Assembly (NCBI GenBank): GCA_018894105.1
Contig: CM032117.1
Location: 27,632,501-27,696,500, forward strand
From: Jacaranda mimosifolia
Lineage: Eukaryota; Streptophyta; Magnoliopsida; Lamiales; Bignoniaceae
DNA length: 64,000 bases
Reading direction: 5' to 3'
The notes beneath the pieces were generated by a model. That model saw only the letters and a program-made list of their open reading frames with translations. It had not been told where the DNA came from and did not search any database. The translations under genes were made by a program, and so were the position numbers. Shown here in pieces: positions 12,442-24,161 of this stretch. Position 1 is the stretch's first letter. Each line of letters opens with the position of its first letter.

Positions 12442-13046
12442 ATAAATATTCAATATTTGTTATAGAGGAAAGGTTTGAGGTGCATGTGATGTAAGTCATT
12501 CCATTAATTTAATTTTTTTTTCTCTCACTACAACCTCTCTCTCTTCCCCTAGTCTCTCTCTTACTTCATCCCGATGAAGACTTATAGCCTAACTTCGTTG
12601 GATTTTGGGTTAATTTCATGATTATATTTTTATTAATAATTACATTAAATTTTAAATAATTATAACATGGTGAACAACTTATTTGATTATTCTTATAAAT
12701 TATCTTAATTATGTTGAAATTTAAAAAATAGTATTTGATTGAATGTTATTAATACATGACAAAACTCTTTTATTTGACCTCTTTGTCCTTACAAATTGAA
12801 ATCCACTTATTTCATCTCATTTTAACGAACATTTTTAAGGGCAAAAAAATATTTTGCTATTTAAGCCACATGAACTTGTCAAGTGTGATAATTTGTCTAG
12901 AGGTGTGTGGTGAGTTTAGTTATCATGCAAAATGAATTTACGCATAAGGACAAATGGATTAGCATACGTACAATCTAAATGCATGATTGTTCTTGATAAA
13001 ATCACTTTATCTTTTAGTTATAACATGAATCAAACTAGTCTTATAA
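12442..13046. other. Intergenic, no gene seen
   Basis: About 600 bp of AT-rich sequence between the solo LTR and a MITE; it includes a CT-rich patch near 12522-12560. No coding or RNA signal recognised. Confidence 0.5.
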
Positions 13047-13517
13047 GGGCTTGTTTGCTTCATTAGATAAAGCTTGATGGATCCATTTCAAGATTTATCT
13101 CTTGTTTGCTTCACATTTTTATGGCCCATGATACATTTGCAGCTCGACATGATATAATGGGCTAGGCTAGTTTATGGATCAAGCCATCTTGGCTTGATCC
13201 ATTTTCCATCCTTTTAAATTTGATCTGATAAAAAATAAAAATGACATTCTTACCCTCATAAAAATGCTATCCTCAACGCCTTTTGCCAAATTTTGGAAAT
13301 TTACCTTCTTAGAAGTTAGGATATTTTGGACATTACAAAGTGTAATCACATTGAGCAATCTTGTCAACCAAACATTAGATAATATTAAGCATGGGATATC
13401 ACTAATTTCTAAAATCCAAGCAAACAATAGATTACATGGTTTTGGATACCATTTCTAGCTTATGTATCACTAGCATATTAATCCCTCCTAATCTTATATG
13501 TCCAAGTAAACAAGCCC
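13047..13517. mobile_element. Tourist-like (PIF/Harbinger) MITE
   Basis: Termini GGGCTTGTTTGCTTC and, reversed, GGGCTTGTTTACTTGG are flanked by the trinucleotide TAA on both sides (13044-13046, 13518-13520). The 471-bp interior has no transposase. The 3-bp TWA duplication plus the GGGCTTGTTT terminus fits the Tourist/Harbinger type. Confidence 0.75.
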
Positions 13518-13624
13518 TAAAAGTATTACGCTTCTACTTGTTGGATAATCTATTAGCGCATTTGAGGACAGAGAAAAGAATGTATCAATGGTGAAGAACC
13601 AATAATAGAAGATAAGTTGAGGTC

Positions 13625-14212
13625 CTGCACTTGTTTGGTTTTATTTTCATTTTCATCATTTTTAAAATGTTGAAAAGTAGTTAGAGGAAATGAGTTGAAA
13701 ATAAGTTTGTATTTGGATGAATTATTGAAAAAGTATTGATTATGTTGGGTTTAATAGGTTGTACATAGAGAGAGAGAGAGAGAGAGGATATACAGATCAT
13801 TAGGAGAAGATATATTGGTTATTGGAGAATGTGTTTTGAAAACGAAAATAAAAATGATGTAGAGTGAAAATGTAAATAAAATGATGTGTTTTATTTTTAG
13901 AATAATAAAAAATATATCTAATGGCATATAACCCAGTGGCTTAAGTCTCCCATACTATGTGGGAGGTCTTGTATTCAAGCCTGAATGAGCTCCTTTGTGT
14001 GTGCACCTTATATACATTGTCTCCTTTATTATGTGAGAGGTCTCGTGTTTGATTAGTTTATACTTTGATTTATTTGATTTTGTGAATAGAAAGTATTGAT
14101 TTATTGAAAGAATAAAAAATTCATTATTTATAATGCTCTCTCAAAAAAATAAAAAAATAAAAAAAAAATGAAAAGGGGTTTCGAAAATGAAACTAAACAG
14201 GCACTTTGTTTT
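13625..14212. mobile_element. Possible second MITE, interrupted by a SINE-like insert
   Basis: The left end gcacttgtttggttttattttc resembles the reversed right end gtgcctgtttagtttcattttc. No clear TSD was found. A (GA)n run lies at 13767-13786 and a SINE-like block begins near 13921. Confidence 0.4.
13921..14170 (+). mobile_element. Possible tRNA-derived SINE
   Basis: The block aacccagtggcttaagtctcc...gtgggaggtcttgtattcaagcc resembles the A-box/B-box head of plant SINEs, with a degraded B box. A similar B-box-like stretch (gagaggtctcgtgtttgat) recurs near 14036. It ends in an A-rich tail at about 14144-14168. TSDs are not evident, so the call is tentative. Confidence 0.45.
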
Positions 14213-14369
14213 CCATACCTATTCTTATTAAAAAGAGTAGAAAGTACCATGATGTAAAATGTGAAGAGAAAATGCCACTATTCATATATGAATTCACATC
14301 TTAGATTTTGACAATGTCCCAACTGATATCAACTTTAACTAAATTTGGCTGCATTTATCGTTTTCAAAT

Positions 14370-15129
14370 TGATATGGGATAGCCCAAGTAGCTCGGCCCA
14401 AACCCCTTGGACCTAAAGATACAGCACCAAGCCCATCTTGCACCCAGGGCCCATTGGCGCTATCGACCCTAGTCGACTTCGAAGATCCAACGGCGTGCCC
14501 AGGCAAATGAGCACTCGACCAGGCCTCGTACAAGGCCGCGGGTAGATATGTCGACCCGCACCGCTAATCCGTTCGCTAATCCATTGTCAGTTCAATCATT
14601 CCTCCGACTAGAGAGGTCGACAGAGTACAGTACCATCTCTGCCGCATTAAATGCACTGACAGGCGGCATGCCTCCGCATTTATGGCGCATGCCGCCCCTT
14701 TACTGCTTGGCGCGGCAGACGCGTCAACAGTGTCCTACCATGTCCCTAAAACCTGGGAAGGCAACCACCTGGTATAGTAAAGGGATGGAAGATGACTAAT
14801 GGCTTCTCATGCAAGGACAATTGTCCTCCCTACACATCAAAGGCATCTCAGACAAATCCCCAGGGAGAGAAGGCTATAAATACCCCCACTTCAACCTTTC
14901 AAAGGGTATGCTCTCATATATATAAAAAGCCCTCACTCTGCTGTTCATATTATCTAGTCGACCCGTATTAACTTGAGCGTCGGAGTGCCTAAGCCGAGGG
15001 CTCCTCGGCTAGCCTAACGTTTGCTAGTAATTGCAGGATTCAACCTATAAATACTCGTTTATCGACTAGAGAGGTTGAACCTCGTCAGAATATCTACTTG
15101 ATCCAACTTTCAACAGATCACCCTCATCA
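14370..15129 (+). repeat. 5' LTR of the Tat-like element
   Basis: Begins TGATATGGGATAGCCC and ends CCCTCATCA, the same as the copy at 24162-24922. A likely TATA box is the ataaata-type sequence near 14874-14882 (ctataaatacc). Confidence 0.9.
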
Positions 15130-15156
15130 TTTGGCGCCGTCTGTGGGAAACTTGAG
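15130..15156 (+). other. Primer-binding region of the Tat-like element
   Basis: tttggcgccgtctgtgggaa directly follows the LTR. It is a conserved start of the internal region in Tat/Athila-type elements; the primer tRNA was not determined. Confidence 0.6.
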
Positions 15157-15734
15157 TCCGCTATCGAAAATAGTGAACACCAGGCGAGCCCATTAGGAAA
15201 GGAAGAAAATAGGAGATCCAGCTCTCACCTAGACCTCAACAAGAACTAGACGCCCCAGGGTCTAGCACCCAGCCAGAACCGGTGGTCACTTTGACCATGC
15301 CCCAATTGATGTAGCTCATTAGCGAGCAGATTTCAACATAGATTTTAGCTCAACTCTTGATTGCCTTAAATCGACACACCAGCCAACCAAATCCGGCGGC
15401 CAGCGCAACGCCGCAACCCACGGCCTTGGAGGGAAGAAAGCCCGAAGAAAACTTTGAACGACAAGAATCTAGAAGGCCATCATCGAGGTGCGAAGTGAGC
15501 CCAGACCGTTTTCCAAGAGAAATGGTTCGACCTCTACCCCATGAGAAGGTGGCAGATTCTGTCGACTATGGTGTTCGACCCATTTAAGCCCCACAGCGCG
15601 ATAGGTTCGAACACTCAAGATCGCACATGAACAGAATTGCGTCCCAGACGAATAGGGAGAAATGAGAAGATGTATCCCACCAGGTACAACAATTGAACCA
15701 ACTGGAGGGGATCTCGAGGAGAAACACATGAAGG

Positions 15735-16642
15735 TTGCCCCACCAAGAGAGACCACAGAGGTTCCAAAAAGAAAGAGACTTCCCCTTTGTCCAAGATATC
15801 ATCGACGAGTGCATTGCTGTCGATGCTAAAATTTTGATTGGCTTACCTAGATACGATGGCTCAACCAACCCGAACGAACATTTAATACAATTTGAACACA
15901 TGATGCAGCTGCATGGACACAACGAGTGCATCCACGCTAAGATGCTGGTCACCACATTTCAAGGGATAGCACTCGACTGGTTTGTGAAATTAGAATCGAC
16001 GTCGATATACTTGTATGACCAGTTGTGCAACAAATTTTTGCACCAGTTTGCGAGCAGGAGAAAAGCCAAACTCCCTCACACCCATTTGCACACGGTAAAG
16101 CAGAACGAGGGAGAATCTCTCTAAGACTTTTTCACCCGATTCAACACGGAGGTAAGATCGACAGCCCGAGAATTGAATTCCTTATCAACGTGTTATTCCT
16201 GGGCCTCAAGCACAAAGAATGTGCCAATGCATTGGTACGCGAGTAGCCCAGATCGATATAGGAGCTTCTCGACCTCACAGAGAGGTACATGACCCAAGAA
16301 GAGATGAACAAATTGAAATATGGCAATCTAGAGGTCGATAAGAGGAAAAACAAGGACAAAGATGACCGTCAGGCTAGAGAGGGACGTCGATCCCCGATAA
16401 AGTGTTTCCACGACTACACTCCGTTCAACCTCCCGAGGAAGGAGGTGCTGTTTTCCATTCAGCATGACAACCTGCTCAAAAAATCCAGAAAGCTCACGGA
16501 GACAAAAGCCATAAAAAAATCAAAAAAATACTGCCATTTCCATAAGCAGAAAGGGCATGACACAAAATATTGCTTCAACTTGCAAGATGAGATCAAAAGA
16601 CTGATCAGGCAGAGCCATCTGAAAAAATATGTTGAAGAGTAG
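15735..16642 (+). pseudogene. Degenerate gag of the Tat-like element
   Basis: The capsid-type domain is read at 15735-16124 (LPRYDGSTNPNEHLIQFEHMM, then WFVKL...LHQFASRRK) and ends at a TAA after GESL. The next part continues in other frames at about 16130-16245, with a shift near 16160. A third open part, 16289-16642, carries a zinc-knuckle-like CHFHKQKGHDTKYC followed by LQDEIKRLI. Gag packages element RNA into cytoplasmic particles. At least one stop and one frameshift break it, so it is a pseudogene. The upstream leader (15157-15734) has no clear start. Confidence 0.8.
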
Positions 16643-16768
16643 GCCAGGCGCGAAGAGGGCAAAACCGACCGGACTCCCTGTAGAGAAAGGTCGGCCAGCC
16701 TGAGGAAAGAAGACAAAGGAAAAAGACCTGCCTAAGAATCCCACCCGCCCATTCGAAGAGTCATTGAC

Positions 16769-17613
16769 ATGATCGCGGGAGGTCCCACTGGGGGGGATTC
16801 CAGGAACACTAGGAAACAAACCCAAAGACAGCTAAAGTCGACCAAACCAGCTAAGGTCGAGACAGTTTTCCAGCTCTCCACCAGTATGGAGCCAATCTCC
16901 TTCAGCAACTCAGACCTCGACCATATGGAGAATGAGGGAGTCGATAGAAAAATAGACTGCCCCATAGTGGTAACACTGGAAATAGCAAACTTTGAGGTCA
17001 GAAATATATTAGCTGACAATGGCAGCTCCGTGAACATAATGTTCTTGCCCACACCGAATAGAATAAAACTGGGAGAATTAAAATTTGATCCAGTCAGAAC
17101 ACTGCTGGTAGGATTCGAAGGGTTAGAGATCATCCCGGAGGGATTTATCAACCTCTCCACAACATTTGGACAGGGTCCCCCGAGGAGAACCTTGATGATC
17201 AACTACTTGGTGGTCGATGCTCCATTCGCCTACAATGTCATCATTGGTCGACCAGCCCTAAATGACTTCAGGGCCATCGCTCCACATACCATATGAAGAT
17301 TAAGTTCCCAACCCCAGCGGGAGTAGGAGAACTTTTGTACAATCTTAAGGACACATGGCGTTGTTATACCATTTCCATCGAGTCCAACGAACAGAAGAAG
17401 CGACCTCAACTGAGGCCCTCAGGGGACACCCCTGTAGCGAAACCCGAGGAAGGACCTTCATCTAAGAAGAGAAATTTAGAAGACACCTGGGTCGAGCCCA
17501 TCGGGGAATTCAAAACTATAGAGCTGGAACCTGGAAACCTTGACAAGACCACTCGGGTCGGAAGCGATATGGGCGACCACTTGGAATGCCTCATGGTCGA
17601 TTTCCTTCGATGA
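16769..17613 (+). pseudogene. Degenerate aspartic protease region
   Basis: The main frame 16769-17296 contains the active-site-like LADNGSSVNIMF (usual form D-[ST]-G; here Asp-Asn-Gly) and downstream FAYNVIIGRPALNDFRAI, a hallmark of gypsy protease-pol linkers. It continues in a second frame, 17293-17613. In a working element the protease cuts the Gag-Pol polyprotein. A stop at 17294-17296 and a frame change break continuity with reverse transcriptase. Confidence 0.75.
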
Positions 17614-18771
17614 AATATTAATGTGTTCACATGGAAAGCTGCTGACCTCCAAGGAATCGACCAAAATGTCATTGTCCATCGGCTCAACGTGGACCCCGCC
17701 CACAAGCCAGTAAGATAAAAGATAAGAACTTTCAATACTGAGAGGTCCCAGATCATCGAGGAGGCGGTCAACAAGCTTTTAGAGGCAGGATATATTGTAG
17801 AAATTCAGTACCCATCTTGGCTTTGTAATGTTGTACTTGTCCCCAAGAATGAGGAAAAATGGCGAATGTGTAACAATTTCACTGACTTGAATAAAGCTTG
17901 CCCTAAGGATCCTTACACCTTGCCTCGTATAGATTTATTAGTAGATTCTACTGCTGGATGTGAGTTGTTGAGCATGATGGATGCCTTCCAAGGCTATTTT
18001 CAAATATTTATGGCACCCGAGGATAGGGATAAGACCTCTTTCGTCGTCCCCACTGGAGTATATTGCTTCTTAGTTATGCCCTTCGGGCTCAAAAATGCAG
18101 GAGCAACATACCAGAGATTGGTCAACTTTATGTTCAAAAATGAGATCGGGAGATCAATGGAGGTCTACGTCGATGACATGATTGTCAAAATCGAGAAGGT
18201 CGAGGACCACCTCGTCGACCTCAACCACACATTTTCCATACTAAGGGCCTTTGGCATGAAGCTCAACCCCAATAAGTGCACATTCGGAGTTCGTGGGGGC
18301 AAGTTCCTTGGGTATATGGTTAGTCAAAGAGAGATCGAGGCAAACCCACATAAGATTGAAGCAATTTTGGATGTCACCCCACCTCATACTATTCAAGATG
18401 TACAACGCCTGGTTGGCAGGATCATAGCCCTTGGTAGGTTCATTGCAAGGTTGGCCGACAAGAGCCTCCATTTCTTCAAAATAATTAGAAATGCGAAGAA
18501 ATCAGGGTTTCAGTGGACTCAACAGTGCGACCAAGCCTTAGCAGAGCTCAAGCAATACTTGGCCTCGCCGCCTATGCTCGCTAAGCCCGAGCTGGGAGAA
18601 GTGCTACAACTTTATCTGGCTGTATCCACTGATTCGATCAGTTTAGTGTTGGCATCGATGAGAGACAGGACTCATCGTCCAGTGTATTATTGCAGTAAGG
18701 CTTTGCACGGGCCTAAACACAATTATCTAGAGATCGAGAAGTTCGTTCTCGCCGTCGTTACTGCAGCATGA
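17614..18771 (+). pseudogene. Reverse transcriptase and start of RNase H
   Basis: The longest intact stretch of the element is 17866-18771. It reads WRMCNNFTDLNKACPKDPYTLP, then MMDAFQGYFQI, then SFVVPTGVYCFLVMPFGLKNAGATYQ, then the catalytic box YVDDMI near 18166, and KFLGYMVSQREIEANP; the connection and first RNase H follow (LYLAVSTDSISLVL, PVYYCSKALHG). The polymerase catalytic aspartates are present. Stops interrupt the upstream part (after 17610 and near 17718). It ends at TGA 18769-18771 inside RNase H. The motif order fits Ty3/gypsy. Confidence 0.88.
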
Positions 18772-19520
18772 AAACTATGACCTTACTTCCAGCCCCATGT
18801 GATCGTCGTATTGACGAACCAATCATTAAAGCAGGTGTTGTTGAAGCCCAACACTTCAGGTCGACTCACCAAATGGGCCATCGAGCTCGGGGAGTTCGAC
18901 ATCACATTCTAGCCGCGGATAGCTATAAAAGCACAGGTCCTAGCCGACTTTGTCGCAGAGAGACTCGACCTGCTGAACCAAATCATTGAGAACTCATCAG
19001 TATGGACTTTGCACGTCGATGGTTTATCAACCTCATCAGGAGGCAGAATAGGTATCTCTCTTCGTTCCCCACTTGCCGAGGAGTATGATTTTGCAATAAA
19101 ACTCGACTTCCCGATCACCAACAAGGAAACAGAATATGAAGCCCTCATAGCTGAAATGAACATAGCAGCAGCTCGGGGTATTGAGCAGCTTGTGGCGATC
19201 ATTGACTCCTAACTGGTCGCAGAACAGGTTGAAGGTAATTTCGAAGCCAAAGAGGCCAAAATGACCCAATATCTGGCCGAAGTAAGACAATTACAACGAT
19301 CATTCAAGAGTTTCAGCCTGAGCCAGGTCCCCCAAGTAGAGAATGAACGGGCAGACGCACTTTCAAAGCTAGCCAGCTCGACGAAAGGCACCAGGGAAAG
19401 AACCATAACGTTCTTAGTGGCCAACAAACCTTGTATCCAAGCCATCGATCATAGTCTCATCAAATGGGTCAAAGAGACGGCTCTCTACTGGCAGGACCCA
19501 ATCAAGCTCGACTTGAGTTA
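18772..19520 (+). pseudogene. RNase H remainder and second (Tat-type) RNase H domain
   Basis: After the stop the first RNase H continues in broken frames to about 18990. A second RNase H-like domain follows at about 19006-19380: LHVDGLSTSSGGRIGISL, ETEYEALIAEMNIAAARGIEQL, then a TAA at 19210-19212, then VEGNFEAK...ENERADALSKLASS. The ETEYEAL and ADALSKLAS motifs are those of the extra RNase H found in Tat elements. At least two stops make it inactive. Confidence 0.78.
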
Positions 19521-19599
19521 AGGGACCAGGCTTAGAGGGCTGGCAGCCAAGTTTGCTCTCGACGACCATGGACAGCTCTATAGGATGTCAATATTAGGA

Positions 19600-20690
19600 C
19601 CCCCACTGAAATGCCTAGCACTCGAAGAGACAAACAAAGTGTTACAGGAGATTCACACCGGCATCTGCGGCATCCATTCCGGAAGTCGATCTTTGACCCA
19701 GAAAGTTGTCCCGTTACAGTTATTTTTGACCCACTCTATTGCAAGACTCAATCGACTTCGCTAGAAAATGCCCATCATGCCAGATCCACTTGAACATACC
19801 GCACAAACCGGCCACGTCGATAGTCAATGTCCAGATAACATGGCTATTCGACCAGTGGGGGATAGACATAGTTGGATCTCTCCCCAAGACATCTGGTCAG
19901 AGCAAATTCATCATTATGGCAGTCGAGTACTTTACTAAATGGGTAGAAGCCGAAGCAGTTCCGAAAATCACCGATGCGGCTATCAAGAGCTTCATCTGGA
20001 AGAACATAATATGTTAATTCGGTTTGCCTAAAGTCCTAATCTCGGATAACAGCACTTAGTTCCAAAGTAAGAGCACGAGAAAATGGTGCGAGGCCCTGGG
20101 AGTCAGCCAACACTTTATGTCGGTAGGGAACCCCCAGGCTAATGGCCAGACGTAGGTCACGAATAGAACAGTTCTCGAACATTTCAAGGCTCGAATAGTA
20201 GGCACATGAGCAAGTTGGGCAGACGACATCCTAGGGGTGCTGTGGGCATACAGAACCACACCGTGAACAGCCACGGGCCACACCCCGTACAGCTTGGTCT
20301 ACAGCTCTGAAGTAGTAATTCCATCTAAGTTGATCCAGCACACAACCTGAGTGATTCACTATAATCCAGTAAAAAATGCAACGAAAAGGACACTTGACCT
20401 AATCACTGTCAACGAGCTGCGCCATACAGCCTACAACACAATGCAGAATATCGGTCGAAAATGACGAAACGTTACAACAAAACAGTTCGACCCCGAAGCT
20501 TCAAGGTTGGCGATCTTGTCCTCAAGAAAGTCGAAGTATTAAAAAATGTAGGAAAACTCGACCCAAAGTAGGAGGGGCCCTACTCAGCGATCAAAGCGTT
20601 AAAGTATAATGCCTACCGACTAGCAGACACGACAGGTAATGACTACCACGACCTTGGAACACTGTAAACCTAAAGAAATTCTATTTGTAA
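19600..20690 (+). pseudogene. Degenerate integrase
   Basis: The zinc-binding N-terminus is seen as IHTGICGIHSG (19649-) and CPSCQIH (near 19770), separated by a frameshift. The catalytic core starts at WGIDIVG (about 19857) and continues VEYFTKWVEAEAVPK, LISDNST, NPQANGQT. The codon expected to be the catalytic Glu after GQT is TAG (20153-20155). The C-terminus ends PWNTVNLKKFYL at 20690, the usual pol ending of plant gypsy elements. Several stops interrupt it. Confidence 0.8.
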
Positions 20691-21333
20691 AATGGCCATC
20701 GGCCTCTGTTGTATTCCCTAGCAGCAATAAAAAGTTATGATGCATTTTGTAAATACAAAACTTACACAAAACTCTTTATCGTCGACCCTGTAGTTGACCA
20801 AGCAGGCTTCTAGCCGCCAAGTCAAGGCTTCCCAGCCAAGACCAAACAGTCGACCCCGTAGTCGACCAAGCCAGCTTCTAGCAGCCAATCCAGGACCAGT
20901 TAGTTGACCATGTAGTCGTTAAATTATTTGAAGCTTATCATTTATTATCGGAAGTCAACCACGTAGTTGCTAAACTACTCAAAGTTTACCATTAAGTAAT
21001 TACTTTGTCTAACTGAGCAATTGACGCAACGGTTTGCAAGCGTAAATGTTATTAATTTTGTTGCTTAAATGCGCACATGGGGTGACATATTACTGTCTCT
21101 GATTCATCGAGTTGTATATTTCTTACAATTTCCTCGACAAGGGCCTTGAGTTAATCTTAGCTAAGAGCCAAATGCATATGGACAATAAAATAAAGACAAT
21201 CAATGTAAAATCTTGACAAAACACTTGCTTAAATGCAGAAAACATTCATTTATACATAATGAAAAATTGATCATGTAACAATGTCTGCTTGAAGCACCTT
21301 CAGCATGCATAAAGAAAGAAAAGACTACAATAT
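20691..21333. other. 3' non-coding region between pol and the antisense gene
   Basis: Contains repeated phrases (gtcgaccccgtagtcgaccaagc-like, 20780-20960) in tandem-like order. No open coding sequence was recognised on either strand. Confidence 0.6.
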
Positions 21334-23796
21334 CTAAGCAGCAGCAACTTCAGCTCGACCCAGCACCCTCATCGCCAGTGGCTCGAGCACCCTCTTCAAT
21401 GGCTTGCTAGAGCTCATCGCTCGAGGGAATGGCGATCGGACTAGCTCGGGCATGGCAGCGACAACAGGTACAACGGCGGTCACCGGCTGAGAAGGACCAG
21501 CCACGTCGCTTAGGAAATGCCCATCCAGATGAGGAAAGTATGTGGCTGCATCGACCTCTCCCTCATTGACCTCGAACGTGAAGTCGCCCGCAAAGTCAAA
21601 TTCTTGGGCAATTGCTTTCAACCTCTCATCGATCTTGGCCCGCCTCCTCTGTTCGTTCGTTAAAGGCACCAATGGGGGAACCTCTGCAACACCCTCGGCC
21701 ACAGTGGCTTCGACGCATCCACCCTCAGCCTCGCTATCGTCCTCTGGGTAGGGCTATAGCTGCTCGTTGAGCAGGTGACTGAGGCGATGCCTGTCTTCTA
21801 GTCAGAAGGAGTAGCCCATAAAATGCAGTTGTTTAAGGGCCTTCTCAAAAGAATTGCAGGCGTCGTCAAGTGCAAACACAACGCTTGCATCCTGGAACGC
21901 CGAGCTCAACATAAATTGCAGCACCGCCTCTTGTCGCATCAACGGCAGTGTCCGATAGAACTCAGCTCGGGCCTCATCAAGGCCATCATTCCGATCCGTT
22001 GATCGACCAGAGGTGAAAGCCATCTGCCCATCCAATCGAGCATTTTTTAGCAGCTTGTTCAACCTAGTCCTCTTCTCGACAGAGGCAACCAGCTGGTCAT
22101 CCTTCACTTGAAGCTGTTTGTTCAACTCATCGATTTGCTTGGCGAGTTCCTCGACTCTTATTTGTGAGGACTCGAGCTGAGCCCTAAGAGTCTCCACATC
22201 CCTACCAGCTTGCAGCTGTTCATGATCAGCCAATGCCAGCTCTGACTGCCTGTAAAAATTATACCCCAGCTGGCCGACCTTAAAGACAACATTGTTAGAA
22301 AGAATACAAATAATCAACGAGTATTCAGCAATGTAATATACTCGACCAAAATTGTACCATGTTGGAGTGATAAGCCAACGCCCGAAGAGCAGCGTCCTGG
22401 CTTAGCCCCATCAGCTTCTTTTGGTCGGCCAGGAACTGCCCAGCCATCACCATTTTTAGCGGAGCAGTGCCCGTCCTAGGAGAGGGTAGTTTAGGCAGCT
22501 GAAACAGAAGATCATCCCTGTGGGACCCGAGCAGGTCGTTCCCCATCAGTGGGCCCGACCCCGTGGCCTTCCATTTCCCTTTGTCTGCAGTGATCCTCTT
22601 TGGAGTAGGTCCGGCCTGCTCTAACATTGCTCTTTTACCTCGACCCGTAGGGCTGTTGCTCGTAGTAGAAATAGGTCGAGCTGGAGATGGTGTTGGCGAT
22701 GGTGTAGGTGTTACTACCTCTTGTTGAGACGCATCGACCGCCGCATCCGCTGTCGTTGCTAGTTCCTCTCCGCCCTTGCCAGAGCCTCAGCCCTCGAACA
22801 GTTTATAATCTCATTGCGATCTGCCAAGTAGCAAAATTGCAAAAGTTAAAACTGAGCACAAGGACATAAAAATAATAAACTGAAAGAAACACAGTTTACC
22901 TAGTCGGTCATCCGTAGGGAAATTTAATAGAGTTGGCAACAACCCAGCTAATACCAAACTCTTCTCCTTGATAAACACTGAGGCCTTTATTTGGCCAAAT
23001 TCGACCAGATCCTAAACGAAAGTATTGGGCCAGGTCAGGGTTAGGTTACCTGGCATCTCGACATGCCCCATCCACCAGCCCCGAGGAATGTTGAAACCCC
23101 CAGCGACTCGAACAAATAGATAACATTTTTTCCATTCTTGTCTGTAAGAAGAGGTTGAGGTTACAAGGAATTTACGATGGGGTTCAGCAGTTAAATAGTA
23201 GAAATCCGACTCGTCGGTGCTACCCGACTTGCGGGATATGGAAGATGGAGGAGGTTCGAAAAGTTTTCAAAGTTGGATGGCTGGTCAAATAGGTGTATCA
23301 AGACAATGAAACTGTAAATGGTCGAAAAATAATTCGGCAGTAACTGGGTTATACACACCTGAAGGCCTCTAAGTAGGTCGATCATCTGAGCACTTAAAGG
23401 AAACCTACGACCACACTTGAAGGTATCCTCAAAAACAGTGATACAGCCTGCTGGGGGGCGATGCATTGGACCAGAAGCCCCAGGCATCAATAATTTGTAC
23501 TCGGGGGGAATATGGTATAACTGCCTAATACGTCTTAAATCAACATGGGTAATGGTTGACACAATTTCACTAGAATGGTTTGGGGTGAATAATCGACCAT
23601 GCGAGGGAGGAACCTGACTTGGCCTAGCTCGATCCCCCCTGCGGTCGCCACTCGTGCTACTGGAGCTCGAGCTGCTAGAACTGGAATCGTCGCTCGACGA
23701 GTCACTCGACTCCTTTGGCAAACCCCCAAGCCTATCAGAGTGAGCATCCTCGCTATCCTCCCCACGACTGCCCTCCGAACCAGATAAATGCAACAT
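21334..23796 (-). pseudogene. Antisense additional gene of the Tat-like element (PF04195-type protein, coiled coil)
   Basis: On the - strand a protein starts at ATG 23796 (MLHLSGSEG), has an acidic serine-rich stretch, then a domain at about 23620-23050 (ITHVDLRRIRQLYHIPPEYKL, FEDTFKCGRRFPLSAQMIDLL, TQLLPNYFSTIYSFIVL, QEWKKCYLFVR). This matches my memory of the 'putative gypsy type transposon' family (Pfam PF04195), found in plant Tat-type elements. A GT-AG intron is visible at about 22906-22797 on the - strand. A long coiled coil follows (22270-22060, LRAQLESSQIRVEELAKQIDELNKQLQ) and an acidic tail to the stop at 21334. Breaks: a frameshift near 23230 and in-frame stops at 21802-21804 and near 21750. 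Molecular function is not established. Confidence 0.7.
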
Positions 23797-24149
23797 TATG
23801 CCAATAAATCTAAAAGAGACTGAGGAAAAGGAAAGAAGGCACTTACTGAATTGATGAACTAAGAGCAGAAGATATAAGCAGCAAAAACGGTTGGCTAGAC
23901 GCTCGACCAGACGCAAAGGCAGTAAAAGTAAAAATGGCTATTTTTTACAGTGCGTATTTTTTACAGTGCGTATTTACGGTTGTAATAATGTTGTAACCGC
24001 CGCGCCGCGCCATACGCACCATGATGTAACCGCTCATTAAATGCGCCAAATCCTGGTCGATTTTCAAAAACCTTCGTCGATCTACATAACCGTCCATCAA
24101 ACTATTTCCCAATCCTTCTCGTCGATCCCCTCGTTCAGCATTCGGAAAT

Positions 24150-24160
24150 GGGGGGGACTC
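24150..24160 (+). other. Polypurine tract of the Tat-like element
   Basis: A G-rich run (gggggggac) just before the 3' LTR start at 24162. Confidence 0.7.
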
Positions 24161-24161
24161 A

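Noticed and set aside
16732..17202. 156-residue frame on the - strand
   Set aside because: Complement of the Tat protease region; the + strand has the protease motifs.
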